From: JBAZOJ01 sp041648755
Lineage (GTDB): Bacteria; Planctomycetota; B143-G9
NCBI GenBank assembly: GCA_041648755.1
Contig: JBAZOJ010000002.1
Coordinates: forward strand, 1-58,288
Length of the DNA stretch: 58,288 bases
Direction: 5' to 3'
Positions 43,950-53,140 of the stretch are shown here, one piece after another. The translations under genes were made by a program, and so were the position numbers. How positions within the stretch are numbered: position 1 is the stretch's first letter; each line of letters starts with the position of its first letter. Under the pieces are notes generated by a model, which saw nothing but the letters and a program-made list of their open reading frames with translations, did no database searches and was not told where the DNA came from.

Positions 43950-46076
43950 TCAGCGCCCTGCCTGGGATGCGCGAACCTGGAATGGTGCGCTGAACGTGGA
44001 AGCGAGGAGCGCCTCGAGGGCCAGGAAAACAAGGGCGGCAAACAAGAGGACCATCTGGATGTCGGAGAACTTGCCCTCCATTGTGGCCGGAGTGGTGTAG
44101 GGCTTTCGGGCGTCCTCGATCCGGACATTTGGCAAATTCCACACTTTTCTCAGGGCGGCCGGTGGAAGCGGGGTGATGTCGCTTTCTTCCCGCGGAGTGT
44201 TGACGGCTACGTAGGTGGTTCTTCCACCGGGAGCGGTGAATTTGTACCTGCCGGGAATCTCGACGGGACCGTAATCGAGAAGGGCTTTTCCTTCCGCAAC
44301 CCGCGGGAGAAGTTCGACTGCCGTGCTGTCGGGCAAAGTGAGGGTGCATGATCCGGCGGCTTCTGTGATGGTCAGCGGGATTGACACTTTGGCTCCCACC
44401 GTAACATTCGTTTCCTGAGATGATTTTCCCGCCAGGTAGTAGCATAGCTCGTTGGCAAGCGGGGGAAACATGGGTAACGCGACGAGGTTCGTCCATTGTC
44501 CGTCAAAAGTCGATGTCCACAGGAGCGTCTTGCCCCGCCCGCGAGCCCTCTCAATCAACAGTGGACGACCATTGTCGAGTTTTGCCAGCGTTGTCGCATC
44601 AGAGCGGGGACGCGCGTCGAAGTAGCTGAATATCTTCAGCCTCTTCATCCCTGAGCGCCAGAGTCCCGCGAGCCCTTCGAGAGTCTCGGGCATTTTGAGG
44701 TCGGTCAACGAGGCATATCCGTTGCCCTGCGATTCCTGAATTGCAGTCATCTCCGCCGGAAGGACCCCCGCATCCCCGCCGAGCTGCTCATTGAGAGCGG
44801 CAGGACGCATTGCGGGGCCGCACACGATCAGAAGTCCGCCTCCCAGGGAGACAAACGCCTTGATACGTTCGGCCGAAGCCGGTGAAATTGCAGGGGGCTC
44901 AAGGATGACAATTACATCGGCCGGATAGCTCTCCATGCCTTCAAAATCCGAGATCGCAGTCGTCGAAACTGAAATGGTCGAGAATTCGCTGTTGTCGAAA
45001 GGAGCCAGGGCGGCGGCAAGGTAAGACGAAGCCGCCTGGAAACTACCTGCGGATGGGCGACCGTCCACCAGAAGGACATTCACTTTGCGCGACACGTCAG
45101 CAGCGAAGAATCGAATGTCATCGTCAGGAAGGGAATCCGGTGTCATCGAAACCGAATAGCAGACAGAACCTTCTTCTGCCGGTTTCTCCGGGAAGGCCAC
45201 CGAGCTGCCGCCCTCCTTAACGCGCGTTGATCGTGTGGCGATGGCCTCATCCAACCTCTTGAAGGTAACCTGGGATTCCCGCTCGCCCTCGCCTCCCCAC
45301 AGGTTCAGGTGCGCCTTTAGAACGGTTCCAAGACCAGTGGCGAATACGCTGCGGGCCGGTTCGAGGTCCTCCACTGCGGCGTTCTTATCGTCCTGTGCGG
45401 AACAGGTCACGATAGTTATCGGGGCATTTGCCCATATTTCGGAGGCCAGCTTACTGAAAAACGCTTCCGGGCGGTCGTAAGCATTCTGCGCAAAGTCGCT
45501 CACAAGCACAAAATGCCCAACGCACCCGCTTTTATCAGCCAAGCCCCATTCCTGTCTCAGCATGGGGAGAATCAACTGAGGCGAGGTCCCGCGAAAGGAG
45601 GGCTCGATACGGGAGAGTTGCTCCTTGAACTGAGTCGGTGACAGAGCCCGGGATGAAGGCTGAATCGTATCGTCGAACACGGTCAGCTTGAAAAAGTCCC
45701 CGGGCGATGCCGAGTCGGCTTTTGCCCTGAGATAGTCCCGCGCGGCGTCAAAGCGTGTCTTCCCTCTGACAGCAGTGCGCATTGAAAGAGAGCCATCCAG
45801 GAACACGAAGTACATATTTGGCCTGTCGGTTCCCGCGCCGGTCAGCAGCGGGTGAGCAAGAGCCAGGAAGAACGCCAGAAGAGCGAAAGTACGCAGCGAC
45901 AGCAGGATCATCTCCTTGACGCGGATCCTGCGCCGAAGTCGGGCGTAGGCGCGAAGAAGGATGACCATGGCTCCGAAATCCTGCTTGCGATGTCTGCGCC
46001 GGAAAAGCAGATAGATAAGAAGCGGCAGCAGGCAGAACAGCAGCGTGCTAAGCAGTTGCGGGGCACCGAAATGCAT
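43950..46076 (-). CDS. BatA-like vWA membrane protein (aerotolerance regulator family)
   Basis: 708 residues. Two N-terminal membrane segments (7-25 and 58-78) joined by a basic linker (RRRHRKQ, RRRIRVK) are the BatA-N arrangement, followed by a vWA domain with the MIDAS start FLDGSLSM (D94, S96, S98). A long beta-rich region continues to a C-terminal membrane segment near 670-690 (IQMVLLFAALVFLALEALL). This layout matches planctomycete/Bacteroidetes BatA-type proteins. Its partner moxR and batB genes are not adjacent. First gene of the 46,076-41,161 operon. Confidence 0.82.
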   Translation of the reverse strand: MHFGAPQLLSTLLFCLLPLLIYLLFRRRHRKQDFGAMVILLRAYARLRRRIRVKEMILLSLRTFALLAFFLALAHPLLTGAGTDRPNMYFVFLDGSLSMRTAVRGKTRFDAARDYLRAKADSASPGDFFKLTVFDDTIQPSSRALSPTQFKEQLSRIEPSFRGTSPQLILPMLRQEWGLADKSGCVGHFVLVSDFAQNAYDRPEAFFSKLASEIWANAPITIVTCSAQDDKNAAVEDLEPARSVFATGLGTVLKAHLNLWGGEGERESQVTFKRLDEAIATRSTRVKEGGSSVAFPEKPAEEGSVCYSVSMTPDSLPDDDIRFFAADVSRKVNVLLVDGRPSAGSFQAASSYLAAALAPFDNSEFSTISVSTTAISDFEGMESYPADVIVILEPPAISPASAERIKAFVSLGGGLLIVCGPAMRPAALNEQLGGDAGVLPAEMTAIQESQGNGYASLTDLKMPETLEGLAGLWRSGMKRLKIFSYFDARPRSDATTLAKLDNGRPLLIERARGRGKTLLWTSTFDGQWTNLVALPMFPPLANELCYYLAGKSSQETNVTVGAKVSIPLTITEAAGSCTLTLPDSTAVELLPRVAEGKALLDYGPVEIPGRYKFTAPGGRTTYVAVNTPREESDITPLPPAALRKVWNLPNVRIEDARKPYTTPATMEGKFSDIQMVLLFAALVFLALEALLASTFSAPFQVRASQAGR

Positions 46077-46082
46077 GGCGGT

Positions 46083-46111
46083 ATTCTATTACCTATTCGC
46101 AGGCGGGCCAA
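46083..46111 (-). promoter_or_regulatory. Promoter of the BatA-like operon, leaderless
   Basis: Minus strand: TTGGCC (46106-46111), a 17-base spacer, and TAGAAT (46083-46088). The ATG begins seven bases after the -10, that is, at the expected transcription start, and there is no SD. Confidence 0.7.
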
Positions 46112-46142
46112 ACGAAAACGGCGGGGCCGTGGCCCCGCCGTT
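46111..46142 (-). terminator. Intrinsic terminator of the cyclophilin gene
   Basis: A near-perfect stem, AACGGCGGGGCC/GGCCCCGCCGTT (46117-46128 and 46131-46142), with TTTTCGTTT following on the minus strand. The tail overlaps the -35 box of the next gene. Confidence 0.9.
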
Positions 46143-46163
46143 GAATTGATGCGAAACTGCAGC

Positions 46164-47207
46164 CTACTTCAGGTACTCGACGCTGAGCTTTATCATCTCA
46201 ACAGGATTGCGAGGCTTGTTGGGAGCATCGGGACGAGTCTGAGTGGCGGCGATCTTCTTGCAGGTATCCAATCCTTCGGTGACTTTGGCGAACACGACAT
46301 AGCGACCATCAAGCGAAGGGATGGGCTCGACGCAGATGTAGAACTGGCTGCCGGCGGAGTTCTTGTCCTGACCGGTGAGGCCCATACCAACTGCGCCTTC
46401 CTCATGCTTGAGTTTGCTTTCCTCGAACGGGATAGTGTATCCGGGACCGCCCGAACCATCGCCGTGGGGATCGCCGCCCTGGATGAGCTTGAAGATCGGG
46501 CGATTCTCGACGCGGTGGAATATCTGGTTGTTGTAGTAGCCCTTTTCCACGAGGGTCAGGAAGTTCTTGCAGGTCTGAGGGGCGTCATCCATGCGCAACC
46601 AGATCAGGAAGCTGCCTTCCCTGGTTTCCACGCGGACACACACGCGGCTGTAGACATTGACGGTTGCCCAGTCGCTGCGAACGACCTTATTATCGGCGAG
46701 CTTGTAGATTGCGCGGACGTAGAACACCCCGCCATCGCCGAAATCGAAGTACTTCTCGAGGTTTGTCAGCGTTCCGCCGTAATAGGAGCCGCTGATCATG
46801 GGCAGCTTGAATTCGGTCCCATCCTGGGGGAAAGCCGCTCCGGTGCGAAGGATGGATGCGCGCTTATCCTCGTCGATCATCTCGACGCTGAAGCACTTGA
46901 ATGCGTTTGAATTGAGAACGACCTCAGCCTTCTCGCCGTTGAGTTCCAGCTTGAAGCCGACATTGACCGGCTCGACCCCGGCTTCGACCTTCTTGAAATT
47001 CAGCTTCCCAACCATTGCGAGGTGAAGTCCGTCGACATCCTGCCCTGTTTCGAGAGCGGGCTTGGGTGTTGGTGTTGGCGTGGGCGTAGGGGTCGGGGCA
47101 ACAATCGTGGGACTCTGGGACACCGGAGGCGTCACGGGATCCTCGGCGAATACGCTCACCGCGAAGCAGACGAAGCAAAGCGTTACCGCGAACAGGGAAT
47201 ACTTCAT
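46164..47207 (-). CDS. Exported cyclophilin-type peptidyl-prolyl isomerase
   Basis: 347 residues. Signal peptide (MKYSLFAVTLCFVCFAVSVF, cleavage after FA near 21), then a Thr-Pro repeat linker (PTPTPTPTPTPKP) and a central beta-rich region (55-190). The cyclophilin domain occupies about 190-345: IFHRVE (catalytic Arg), QGGDPHGDGSGGP, SAGSQFYI, and SLDGRYVVFAKV are the family's active-site strings. SD GAGGAG precedes the ATG. It catalyses Xaa-Pro isomerisation, probably in the periplasm. It has its own promoter and terminator. Confidence 0.93.
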   Translation of the reverse strand: MKYSLFAVTLCFVCFAVSVFAEDPVTPPVSQSPTIVAPTPTPTPTPTPKPALETGQDVDGLHLAMVGKLNFKKVEAGVEPVNVGFKLELNGEKAEVVLNSNAFKCFSVEMIDEDKRASILRTGAAFPQDGTEFKLPMISGSYYGGTLTNLEKYFDFGDGGVFYVRAIYKLADNKVVRSDWATVNVYSRVCVRVETREGSFLIWLRMDDAPQTCKNFLTLVEKGYYNNQIFHRVENRPIFKLIQGGDPHGDGSGGPGYTIPFEESKLKHEEGAVGMGLTGQDKNSAGSQFYICVEPIPSLDGRYVVFAKVTEGLDTCKKIAATQTRPDAPNKPRNPVEMIKLSVEYLK

Positions 47208-47249
47208 TACTGTAAGCTCCTCATATGTACGTACTTCTGGGAACGGGCA

Positions 47250-47277
47250 ATCTTATTCGGCCCTATGTATGTGTCAA
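47250..47277 (-). promoter_or_regulatory. Promoter of the cyclophilin gene
   Basis: Minus strand: TTGACA (47272-47277), a 16-base spacer, and TAAGAT (47250-47255). Leader of about 37 bases with SD AGGAG. Confidence 0.8.
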
Positions 47278-47371
47278 CTAAAAATGGCGTCTCTTGGCCC
47301 CGAAGGCGCAGTGCGGGCGGAATCTTGAGAGGGAGTCCGGACCTGCGCGACTTGACAATGCGAGACGTTCT

Positions 47372-47402
47372 TTGTTTGAGGGCTATCAAAAGGCACTATA
47401 AT
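47372..47402 (+). promoter_or_regulatory. Promoter of the HtrA operon
   Basis: TATAAT at 47397-47402. The -35 is ambiguous: TTGAGG (47376-47381, 15-base spacer) or a less favourable TTGTTT. A consensus TTGACA at 47352-47357 is too far away to pair with it. GGAGG is the SD of the first gene. Confidence 0.6.
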
Positions 47403-47440
47403 CGCTTCAACTGGCGATTTCGCCTCGTGGAGGACTCCAA

Positions 47441-49153
47441 ATGGCACGTAGCCTGTTTTGCGAATGCGGCGCCGTTTACGATGCTGACAAGCTGGCCGAG
47501 GACAGACTCTACAAATGCCGTGAATGCGGCGCGGTTCTCTCCTCGGAGTACGCTGTTGAGGAGGAGCTTCTGGCCATACGGCAGGAAGCTGCCATCCCCA
47601 AGACCGGAATGCTGATAACCGCTATTTTGATCGTTGGGCTCGCCATTATCGGCTTTGCCCTCGCCAAAATGAACGTAGTTGAAAAGGTCCGCACTGATTC
47701 GGAGAAGCAGGAAAAGACAGTCAGCGAATTCGGCCCGAAGCTGGACCAGTGGGAGACCTCCGCGTCCCGGATCCGCGTCGAAGACAAGAGCGAGCAACGC
47801 GCCTCGGAACTGATGGGCGAGGTCTTCGATCGCATCTCGCAGGCCAGAGACAAGGTCTATCCCGCCGTGGTCATGATCGAGTGTGGTGATAACGAGGGCA
47901 GTGGTGGCACCGGCTCCGGTGCTATCTTCATGCCCGATGGCCACGAAGGTGTGGATACCGAAGGCTACATCGTCACCAATTTCCACGTGGTGCAAAACGC
48001 CTTCATACTCGAAGTCATGCTCTCCAATCAGGAAACCAGCGCAGCCGATCTGATCTACGCTGATCCGTTCTGCGATGTCGCAGTAATCAAGCTGAAGTAT
48101 CCGGAGAAGTGCAAGGACATCAAGCCCGCCAAGTTCGCCGACAGCGAAAAAGTGAGAATTGGCGACTTCTGCATGGCAATGGGCGCTCCGCAAGGCCTTG
48201 GTCGTTCGGTATCTATCGGTGTCGTGACTGCACAACACAGGATGCACGCTTCCCAACTGGGCCCCCAGATCTCGCATCGCGAGCATTGCTTCATTCAGAT
48301 GGACGCGCCGATCAACCACGGCAACTCCGGCGGCCCCACGGTCAATCTTAACGGCGAAATCATCGGTATGAACACGCTCGGATTCGATATGTACGGCTTC
48401 GAGAAATTCGCCTACTGCATCTCTTCGAACTACGAACGCGAAATCGCAAATACGATCGTGCGCAACAATTCCCAGAGTCGCACTCCACTGGTCGAGCGCT
48501 CGACCTACGGACTTGAGTTCCTGCCGATGTCAACTATCGGTCGCGCGGAAAGCGACGGGGTTATCGTCTCCTACGTGGCTGACAGCAGCCCCGCATACCA
48601 GATGGGCCTTCGCCCGGGCGACATTATCACCAGGGCGGTCATCGGTGGCAAAGAATACCTCCCCAAGGTTCACTACCCGGAGCAAGCCTATCAGGCATTT
48701 TATGCCTTCCAGTTCATCCCCTTGGGAACTGGCGCCGACGTGACGTGGCACAACTATGTCACCGGTGAAGAGAAGACAGGCTCCATGAGCAGTGCAGGAT
48801 TTGCAGCGGAGAACTTCGACAAGGCCGGATCGTCAGACTGGTTTCTCGGCACCGTAATGACTCCATGTACCACGGCGGATTTGGAGGGCGCCGGATTCGA
48901 GGCTGAGGAAGCCAGCGGATTCGTGATCCAGGACTGGGCAGACAGCGGCTCATCGGTCATCGGCGGAATGCACCTGCGTGATTTTGGCCTCAAGAGAGGC
49001 GACATCATCAGGACTATCGACGGTGTGATTCCCCAGGCTGCCCGGCACATTTACGGCCTCATCGTTTCTCATTTCCAGGGGCGCCCGGATCCGATAGTGT
49101 TCGAGGTTATTCGCGGCAAGGCCAAGATTTACTTCCAATTCGAAGTGCAGTAG
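47441..49153 (+). CDS. Zinc-ribbon, membrane-anchored HtrA-type serine protease (active copy)
   Basis: 570 residues. N-terminal zinc ribbon CEC...CREC (7-29), a membrane segment (58-76), a charged linker (80-125), and a trypsin-like protease domain (130-345) with His182 (TNFHVV), Asp212 (DPFCDVAVI) and Ser296 (GNSGGP), the intact HtrA/DegP triad. PDZ-like domains follow near 355-470 and 480-565 (MGLRPGDIIT; GLKRGDIIRT). The membrane anchor and the lack of a cleavage site place the protease outside the inner membrane. It probably degrades or senses misfolded envelope proteins. SD GGAGG. Confidence 0.9.
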   Translation: MARSLFCECGAVYDADKLAEDRLYKCRECGAVLSSEYAVEEELLAIRQEAAIPKTGMLITAILIVGLAIIGFALAKMNVVEKVRTDSEKQEKTVSEFGPKLDQWETSASRIRVEDKSEQRASELMGEVFDRISQARDKVYPAVVMIECGDNEGSGGTGSGAIFMPDGHEGVDTEGYIVTNFHVVQNAFILEVMLSNQETSAADLIYADPFCDVAVIKLKYPEKCKDIKPAKFADSEKVRIGDFCMAMGAPQGLGRSVSIGVVTAQHRMHASQLGPQISHREHCFIQMDAPINHGNSGGPTVNLNGEIIGMNTLGFDMYGFEKFAYCISSNYEREIANTIVRNNSQSRTPLVERSTYGLEFLPMSTIGRAESDGVIVSYVADSSPAYQMGLRPGDIITRAVIGGKEYLPKVHYPEQAYQAFYAFQFIPLGTGADVTWHNYVTGEEKTGSMSSAGFAAENFDKAGSSDWFLGTVMTPCTTADLEGAGFEAEEASGFVIQDWADSGSSVIGGMHLRDFGLKRGDIIRTIDGVIPQAARHIYGLIVSHFQGRPDPIVFEVIRGKAKIYFQFEVQ

Positions 49154-49161
49154 GTGAAGAT

Positions 49162-50949
49162 ATGGCCAACTTCGTACAATGCAAATGCGGTGAGAAGATA
49201 GCCACTGTCCGGTTTCGCAAGGCCGACTCCGTGGTCTGCCGTAGCTGCGGTCTCATCGTCTATGCCGATGGACACACAGCAACGAAGACCGCGGTGATTG
49301 AGCGCAGGAAGCCGGTCGCAAAGAAGGTCCGCCCTTCGGGCTTCAAGCCGCGTCTGGTGATGCCCGCCCAGTTCCTTGGGCTTGCGCCGATTTTCTATCT
49401 TAACCTTGTTCTCGCGATCGTGGCGGTTGTTGTTCTTATCGCGTACGGTGGTTCGCGCCAGGTCGTATCTGATTCGAAGCCGCGTCCCTACTCCAATAAG
49501 CTCAACGAATGGACGCAGCAGGAAAGCACCATCAATGCGCGTATCAAAGAAGCTGCGACCGTCAAGGTCAACGTCAAGAGCATCATCAACGACATTATGC
49601 TCAACGAGGTCCCAGCTTCCTACAAGAAGACCGTCGGCTCGACGGTCATTATCGAGCCTCAGTCGTATCGCATCGTGAATGGTGAGAGACGCAGTATTGG
49701 GTACGGCAGACCCAGTTCGGGCTTCGTATTCTCCCCCTCCGGCTCAGTATCAGGGGAGGACTTCTATATCATCACGACCTTTGCCGCAGTGGATATGGCG
49801 GACTACGTTACTGTGACTTTCTCCGACATGTCTGTAGCCCGTGGTTCGATCGCGGGGGGCGACCCTGACTCGAACATCGGCGTTGTACGTGTCCCCAAGA
49901 AGTTCCTTGCCAATGCCGAGGAGTATCGGGCGGTGCCGACGACCGACAACGTGTCGCTGGGCGAACCCATACAGACACTGGGCGGAATAGGAATGAACAC
50001 CGGGTTGTCCCTCTATAGAGGAGCCATCTCATTCCTGAAGCGTGCACGGCAGAGCAGGCTCGCAAGCGGACGGCCCTCCGGCAAGTGCAGCGTATTCTAC
50101 CAGACCAACTGCGTAATTAATCCCGGCATGGAGGGCGGTCCCGCCTTCAATGCTCGCGGCGAAATAATCGGTGTCTCGATGTCCTACCTCAGCGAAGACG
50201 ATCTCGGCGCCGAACTCGGCATCTCGTATGAGTATGTGAACGGTGTCAACCTGATCCTTCCCATCGGCTACGCGCTGAAGATCGCCAATGCGATTGTCAA
50301 GGACGGCTATTTCAAGCGCGCGACTATCGGGGTCGAGTTTGAGGTCCTGGATCCGGCTGATCCTGCATCCAGCCTTGTTGTTTCATATGTAGAGCCGGAA
50401 TCCCCTGCCGGGAAGGCAGGCATTGTTCCCGGAGACCGGGTGCTGACCATTGGTGCGACTCCCATTGAGGTCAGGGTAAGCGGAGACATTCCCGCCCTTT
50501 ACCGCACGATCGCCGACCTCAAGACAGATGCGAAAATCGCTCTCAAGTTGCAGCATGCCGGTGCCGAAAGAACCGCCGAGTTGACCCCCATCGAGGCTAC
50601 AGACCCGCAGGACTTCGAGTTCTATTGCGAGGATTGGGGCCTTTCCCTGCGCATTCTCACCCCTCGCGAGGCCGCGAAGAGAGGCTTGGGGGAGACCCGA
50701 GGCTTGTTCGTTTCCAGTATTGACCGCGGAGGACGTGCGGCGGAGGTCAACCTGCGAATCGGCGATATCATCGTCAGCATCGAAGGCAAACTCCCCGTCA
50801 ATCGCGCTGAGCTCGAGGAGCTGTACATCCAGCTAACGTCTGATCAAACCCTGAGGAACGTCTTCTTCAAGGTGATTCGCTCCGGCTACACGCGGTTGTT
50901 CCTTCTGAGGAACGTCAAGAAGATCTCGTCCGGCGCGAACGTCAATTAG
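49162..50949 (+). CDS. Zinc-ribbon HtrA paralogue with lost catalytic triad (pseudoprotease A)
   Basis: 595 residues. Same architecture as the preceding gene: zinc ribbon CKC...CRSC (7-29), a membrane segment (76-96), a protease-like domain (155-370) and two PDZ-like regions (380-475, 495-590; AGIVPGDRVLTIG and VNLRIGDIIVSIEG). The active-site positions are replaced: His182 is Ala208 (TTFAAV), Asp212 is Asn238 (DPDSNIGVV) and Ser296 is Glu324 (NPGMEGGP). All structural glycines stay, so it should fold but not cleave. It is eight bases after the active copy, so both are made together; a regulator, chaperone or heteromeric partner is inference. Confidence is high for the losses because the flanking motifs align without gaps. 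Confidence 0.9.
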   Translation: MANFVQCKCGEKIATVRFRKADSVVCRSCGLIVYADGHTATKTAVIERRKPVAKKVRPSGFKPRLVMPAQFLGLAPIFYLNLVLAIVAVVVLIAYGGSRQVVSDSKPRPYSNKLNEWTQQESTINARIKEAATVKVNVKSIINDIMLNEVPASYKKTVGSTVIIEPQSYRIVNGERRSIGYGRPSSGFVFSPSGSVSGEDFYIITTFAAVDMADYVTVTFSDMSVARGSIAGGDPDSNIGVVRVPKKFLANAEEYRAVPTTDNVSLGEPIQTLGGIGMNTGLSLYRGAISFLKRARQSRLASGRPSGKCSVFYQTNCVINPGMEGGPAFNARGEIIGVSMSYLSEDDLGAELGISYEYVNGVNLILPIGYALKIANAIVKDGYFKRATIGVEFEVLDPADPASSLVVSYVEPESPAGKAGIVPGDRVLTIGATPIEVRVSGDIPALYRTIADLKTDAKIALKLQHAGAERTAELTPIEATDPQDFEFYCEDWGLSLRILTPREAAKRGLGETRGLFVSSIDRGGRAAEVNLRIGDIIVSIEGKLPVNRAELEELYIQLTSDQTLRNVFFKVIRSGYTRLFLLRNVKKISSGANVN

Positions 50950-50965
50950 CAGTAAGGGGTTTTCG

Positions 50966-53083
50966 ATGAGCAAGATACAAGAATGCAAGTGCGGAGCCAA
51001 GTATAACGTCGAGCGTTTCCAGCCCGGCACGAAGTTCAAATGCAAGGTCTGTGGAGAGATCCTCGGAGTCCCGGTTGCCGAGGCACCCACTCCTATTCCA
51101 ATTCCGGAAACGCCGAAGCCGATTCCCTCGCAGCCGCGCGCCACACCTCCGCGTCCAAGGGCTCCTGAATCTCGTCGCCCGGCGCGTGAAGAAGAAGCCG
51201 AACGGCCGCGTCCCATCCGGCAGCGGCCCGCGCCAGCGCCGGAGGTTCCGGAGCCTGTTGAAGAAGACGCCGAAGTCCCGCGTGCGCGCAGGACTCCTCC
51301 CCCTTCAAGGGAAGAAGCCGTCGAGCAAAGGCGTGAACCCGCTCGCAGGCCGACTCCTCCTCCGGCCGAACCTGAACCGGCTCCGCCTGAGCCTGAGCCG
51401 GAGGAAACAATTGAGGAAATATCCGCGGACGTTCTGCTCCGCAAGGAAGACTACTCCAAGCATAGAGACGAGACTCTGGCAAGGGTGCCGAAATTCCTTC
51501 CCGCATTTCTCATCAACGGCGCCGTTTTCGCGGCTGTTCTCATCGCTGGAATCGTAATGATCGGTGGATTTGCCAAGCCGCAGGTAAACGGCGAGGCAGA
51601 GCGAATTGCCGGAGAATTCAACAAGCGGTCGGAGAAGATTGACGCCACTATGACCGAGAAGCTTCAGGAAGCGATGAGGCTTGGCACGGTGAATAGCGAC
51701 ACGGTGTACAAGGGTGTTCGCGAGAAATTCGCCAAGGCCGCTCATCGCGCATCATTTGGCACAGTTTCCGTTATCAGCGACCTCGACATCTACGATGCAG
51801 GCACCCCCGTCAGAATTCCCTACAAGGGTGGCGGTTTTGCCTTTGTGGTCGATGGCGCGAAGAACTACGAAGGCTACATCGTTACCTGTTACGAGAACAT
51901 CGCCGGGGCACGGTCCGTCAAGGTTCTTGCGTTCGATGGCCGTCAGTACGATGCAAAGATCGTGGCCTATGATGTTCCTTCCAACATTGCCGTCCTGCAG
52001 ATAGATGTCGCCGAACTGAAGAAGAACGGGACAGCGCTTGAGCCCATTGAGTGGGGCGATTCCGACGAAGCCAAGAAGAAGGTCGCTTCATACGTGTTTA
52101 CCTGCGGCTCTCCTTTCGGAATGGACCGTTCAGTGGCCCTTGGAAGCGTTTCCTGCCCTGACCGCTACACCGTGTACTCGATTCGTACGGGTGAAGCGTG
52201 CGGATTCTACAACCAGTTGTTCCAGACCGACGCAGCCGTCAACTGGGGCAGCACGGGCGGCCCGCTTGTCAATCTCGATGGCCAGGTTATCGGAGTCTGT
52301 GTTGCGGGACTTCACAAAGCCTTCGGCCTTACTGACTACAACGGGCTCTACTTCGCAATACACAGCAATTTCGCCCGGAAGATCGCCAACGCTCTGGCGC
52401 GCAACAGCAGAGTGGACCGATCCTACACGGGCATACTTGTCGATTCTCTCAAGGCGCTTGAACTGGATCCCGATTTCAGAGGCGTGGCCGTTGTCGGTGT
52501 CGAGCCCGATTCCCCCGCTGCCAGCTCTGCGCTTTCGGCCGGAGACATTTTCTATGCCGTCTCCTACATGGAGAACAATGCGAAGAAGGAAATCAAGCTG
52601 AACGCCAGGCATACTCCTGACCTGCCCATCATCTACGACGCATTGGCCTCCCTGCCGCCGAATACAGAGGTAACGTTCCTCATCAAGGACAGGACTGGCG
52701 AAAACAAGCCCCCGGTCGTTATCAAGACCGTGCCTCTCCCGAGAGGTGGGTCTGATGTCGTGAACGCCGAGAGGTGGGGAATTGTCGTGTCGCCGGTGTC
52801 CAAGACGACCTCGATGGCTTTTGGCACGCCTGATGGCAAGGGTGTAATGGTGGTTGCCGTCATGGACAATTCGCCAGCTTCCCGCGCCATGATCCAAGTG
52901 GGAACGATTATCCTGGCAATCGACAACAAGTCCATTGACGACATCAAGATCTTCCGCACGCGCTACGATAACCTCCGGGCAGACAGGCGGCGCGAGGTAA
53001 CATTCGACGTCAAGAGGCCGAACGCATTTGGCATGCTTGGCGCGTATGGGAACGACTTCATCAAGATCCTTGTAATCTACTAA
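50966..53083 (+). CDS. Zinc-ribbon HtrA paralogue with lost triad and long Pro/Glu linker (pseudoprotease B)
   Basis: 705 residues. Zinc ribbon CKC...CKVC (7-29), a long Pro/Arg/Glu-rich linker (38-150), a membrane segment (about 179-200), protease-like domain (255-480) and two PDZ-like regions (490-590, 600-700; SALSAGDIFYAV, AMIQVGTIILAI). The triad is again replaced: Glu310 for His (TCYENI), Asn340 for Asp (DVPSNIAVL), Thr430 for Ser (WGSTGGP). The fold motifs remain. The charged/Pro-rich linker could reach through the membrane-proximal space. Stop is followed by a strong terminator. Confidence 0.88.
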   Translation: MSKIQECKCGAKYNVERFQPGTKFKCKVCGEILGVPVAEAPTPIPIPETPKPIPSQPRATPPRPRAPESRRPAREEEAERPRPIRQRPAPAPEVPEPVEEDAEVPRARRTPPPSREEAVEQRREPARRPTPPPAEPEPAPPEPEPEETIEEISADVLLRKEDYSKHRDETLARVPKFLPAFLINGAVFAAVLIAGIVMIGGFAKPQVNGEAERIAGEFNKRSEKIDATMTEKLQEAMRLGTVNSDTVYKGVREKFAKAAHRASFGTVSVISDLDIYDAGTPVRIPYKGGGFAFVVDGAKNYEGYIVTCYENIAGARSVKVLAFDGRQYDAKIVAYDVPSNIAVLQIDVAELKKNGTALEPIEWGDSDEAKKKVASYVFTCGSPFGMDRSVALGSVSCPDRYTVYSIRTGEACGFYNQLFQTDAAVNWGSTGGPLVNLDGQVIGVCVAGLHKAFGLTDYNGLYFAIHSNFARKIANALARNSRVDRSYTGILVDSLKALELDPDFRGVAVVGVEPDSPAASSALSAGDIFYAVSYMENNAKKEIKLNARHTPDLPIIYDALASLPPNTEVTFLIKDRTGENKPPVVIKTVPLPRGGSDVVNAERWGIVVSPVSKTTSMAFGTPDGKGVMVVAVMDNSPASRAMIQVGTIILAIDNKSIDDIKIFRTRYDNLRADRRREVTFDVKRPNAFGMLGAYGNDFIKILVIY

Positions 53084-53105
53084 GTCACATGCTCTAATCG
53101 TATGC

Positions 53106-53134
53106 AAGGGGGAGGCAATGCCTCCCCCTTTTTC
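53106..53134 (+). terminator. Intrinsic terminator of the HtrA operon
   Basis: AAGGGGGAGGC (53106-53116) pairs perfectly with GCCTCCCCCTT (53120-53130), loop AAT, then TTTC. It may also affect the convergent crotonase gene. Confidence 0.92.
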
Positions 53135-53140
53135 TTGATG

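Noticed and set aside
45852..46910. A 352-codon plus-strand ORF opposite the vWA and cyclophilin genes
   Set aside because: It crosses a terminator and two clear genes on the other strand; shadow frame.
47352..47357. Consensus TTGACA as the -35 of the HtrA operon
   Set aside because: It is 39 bases from the TATAAT, far too distant; a closer but weaker box is more likely.
49162..53083. Pseudogenes from decay of the second and third HtrA copies
   Set aside because: Both frames are full length with intact zinc ribbon, membrane anchor, fold glycines and PDZ regions, and clear starts; the active-site changes look selected rather than random.
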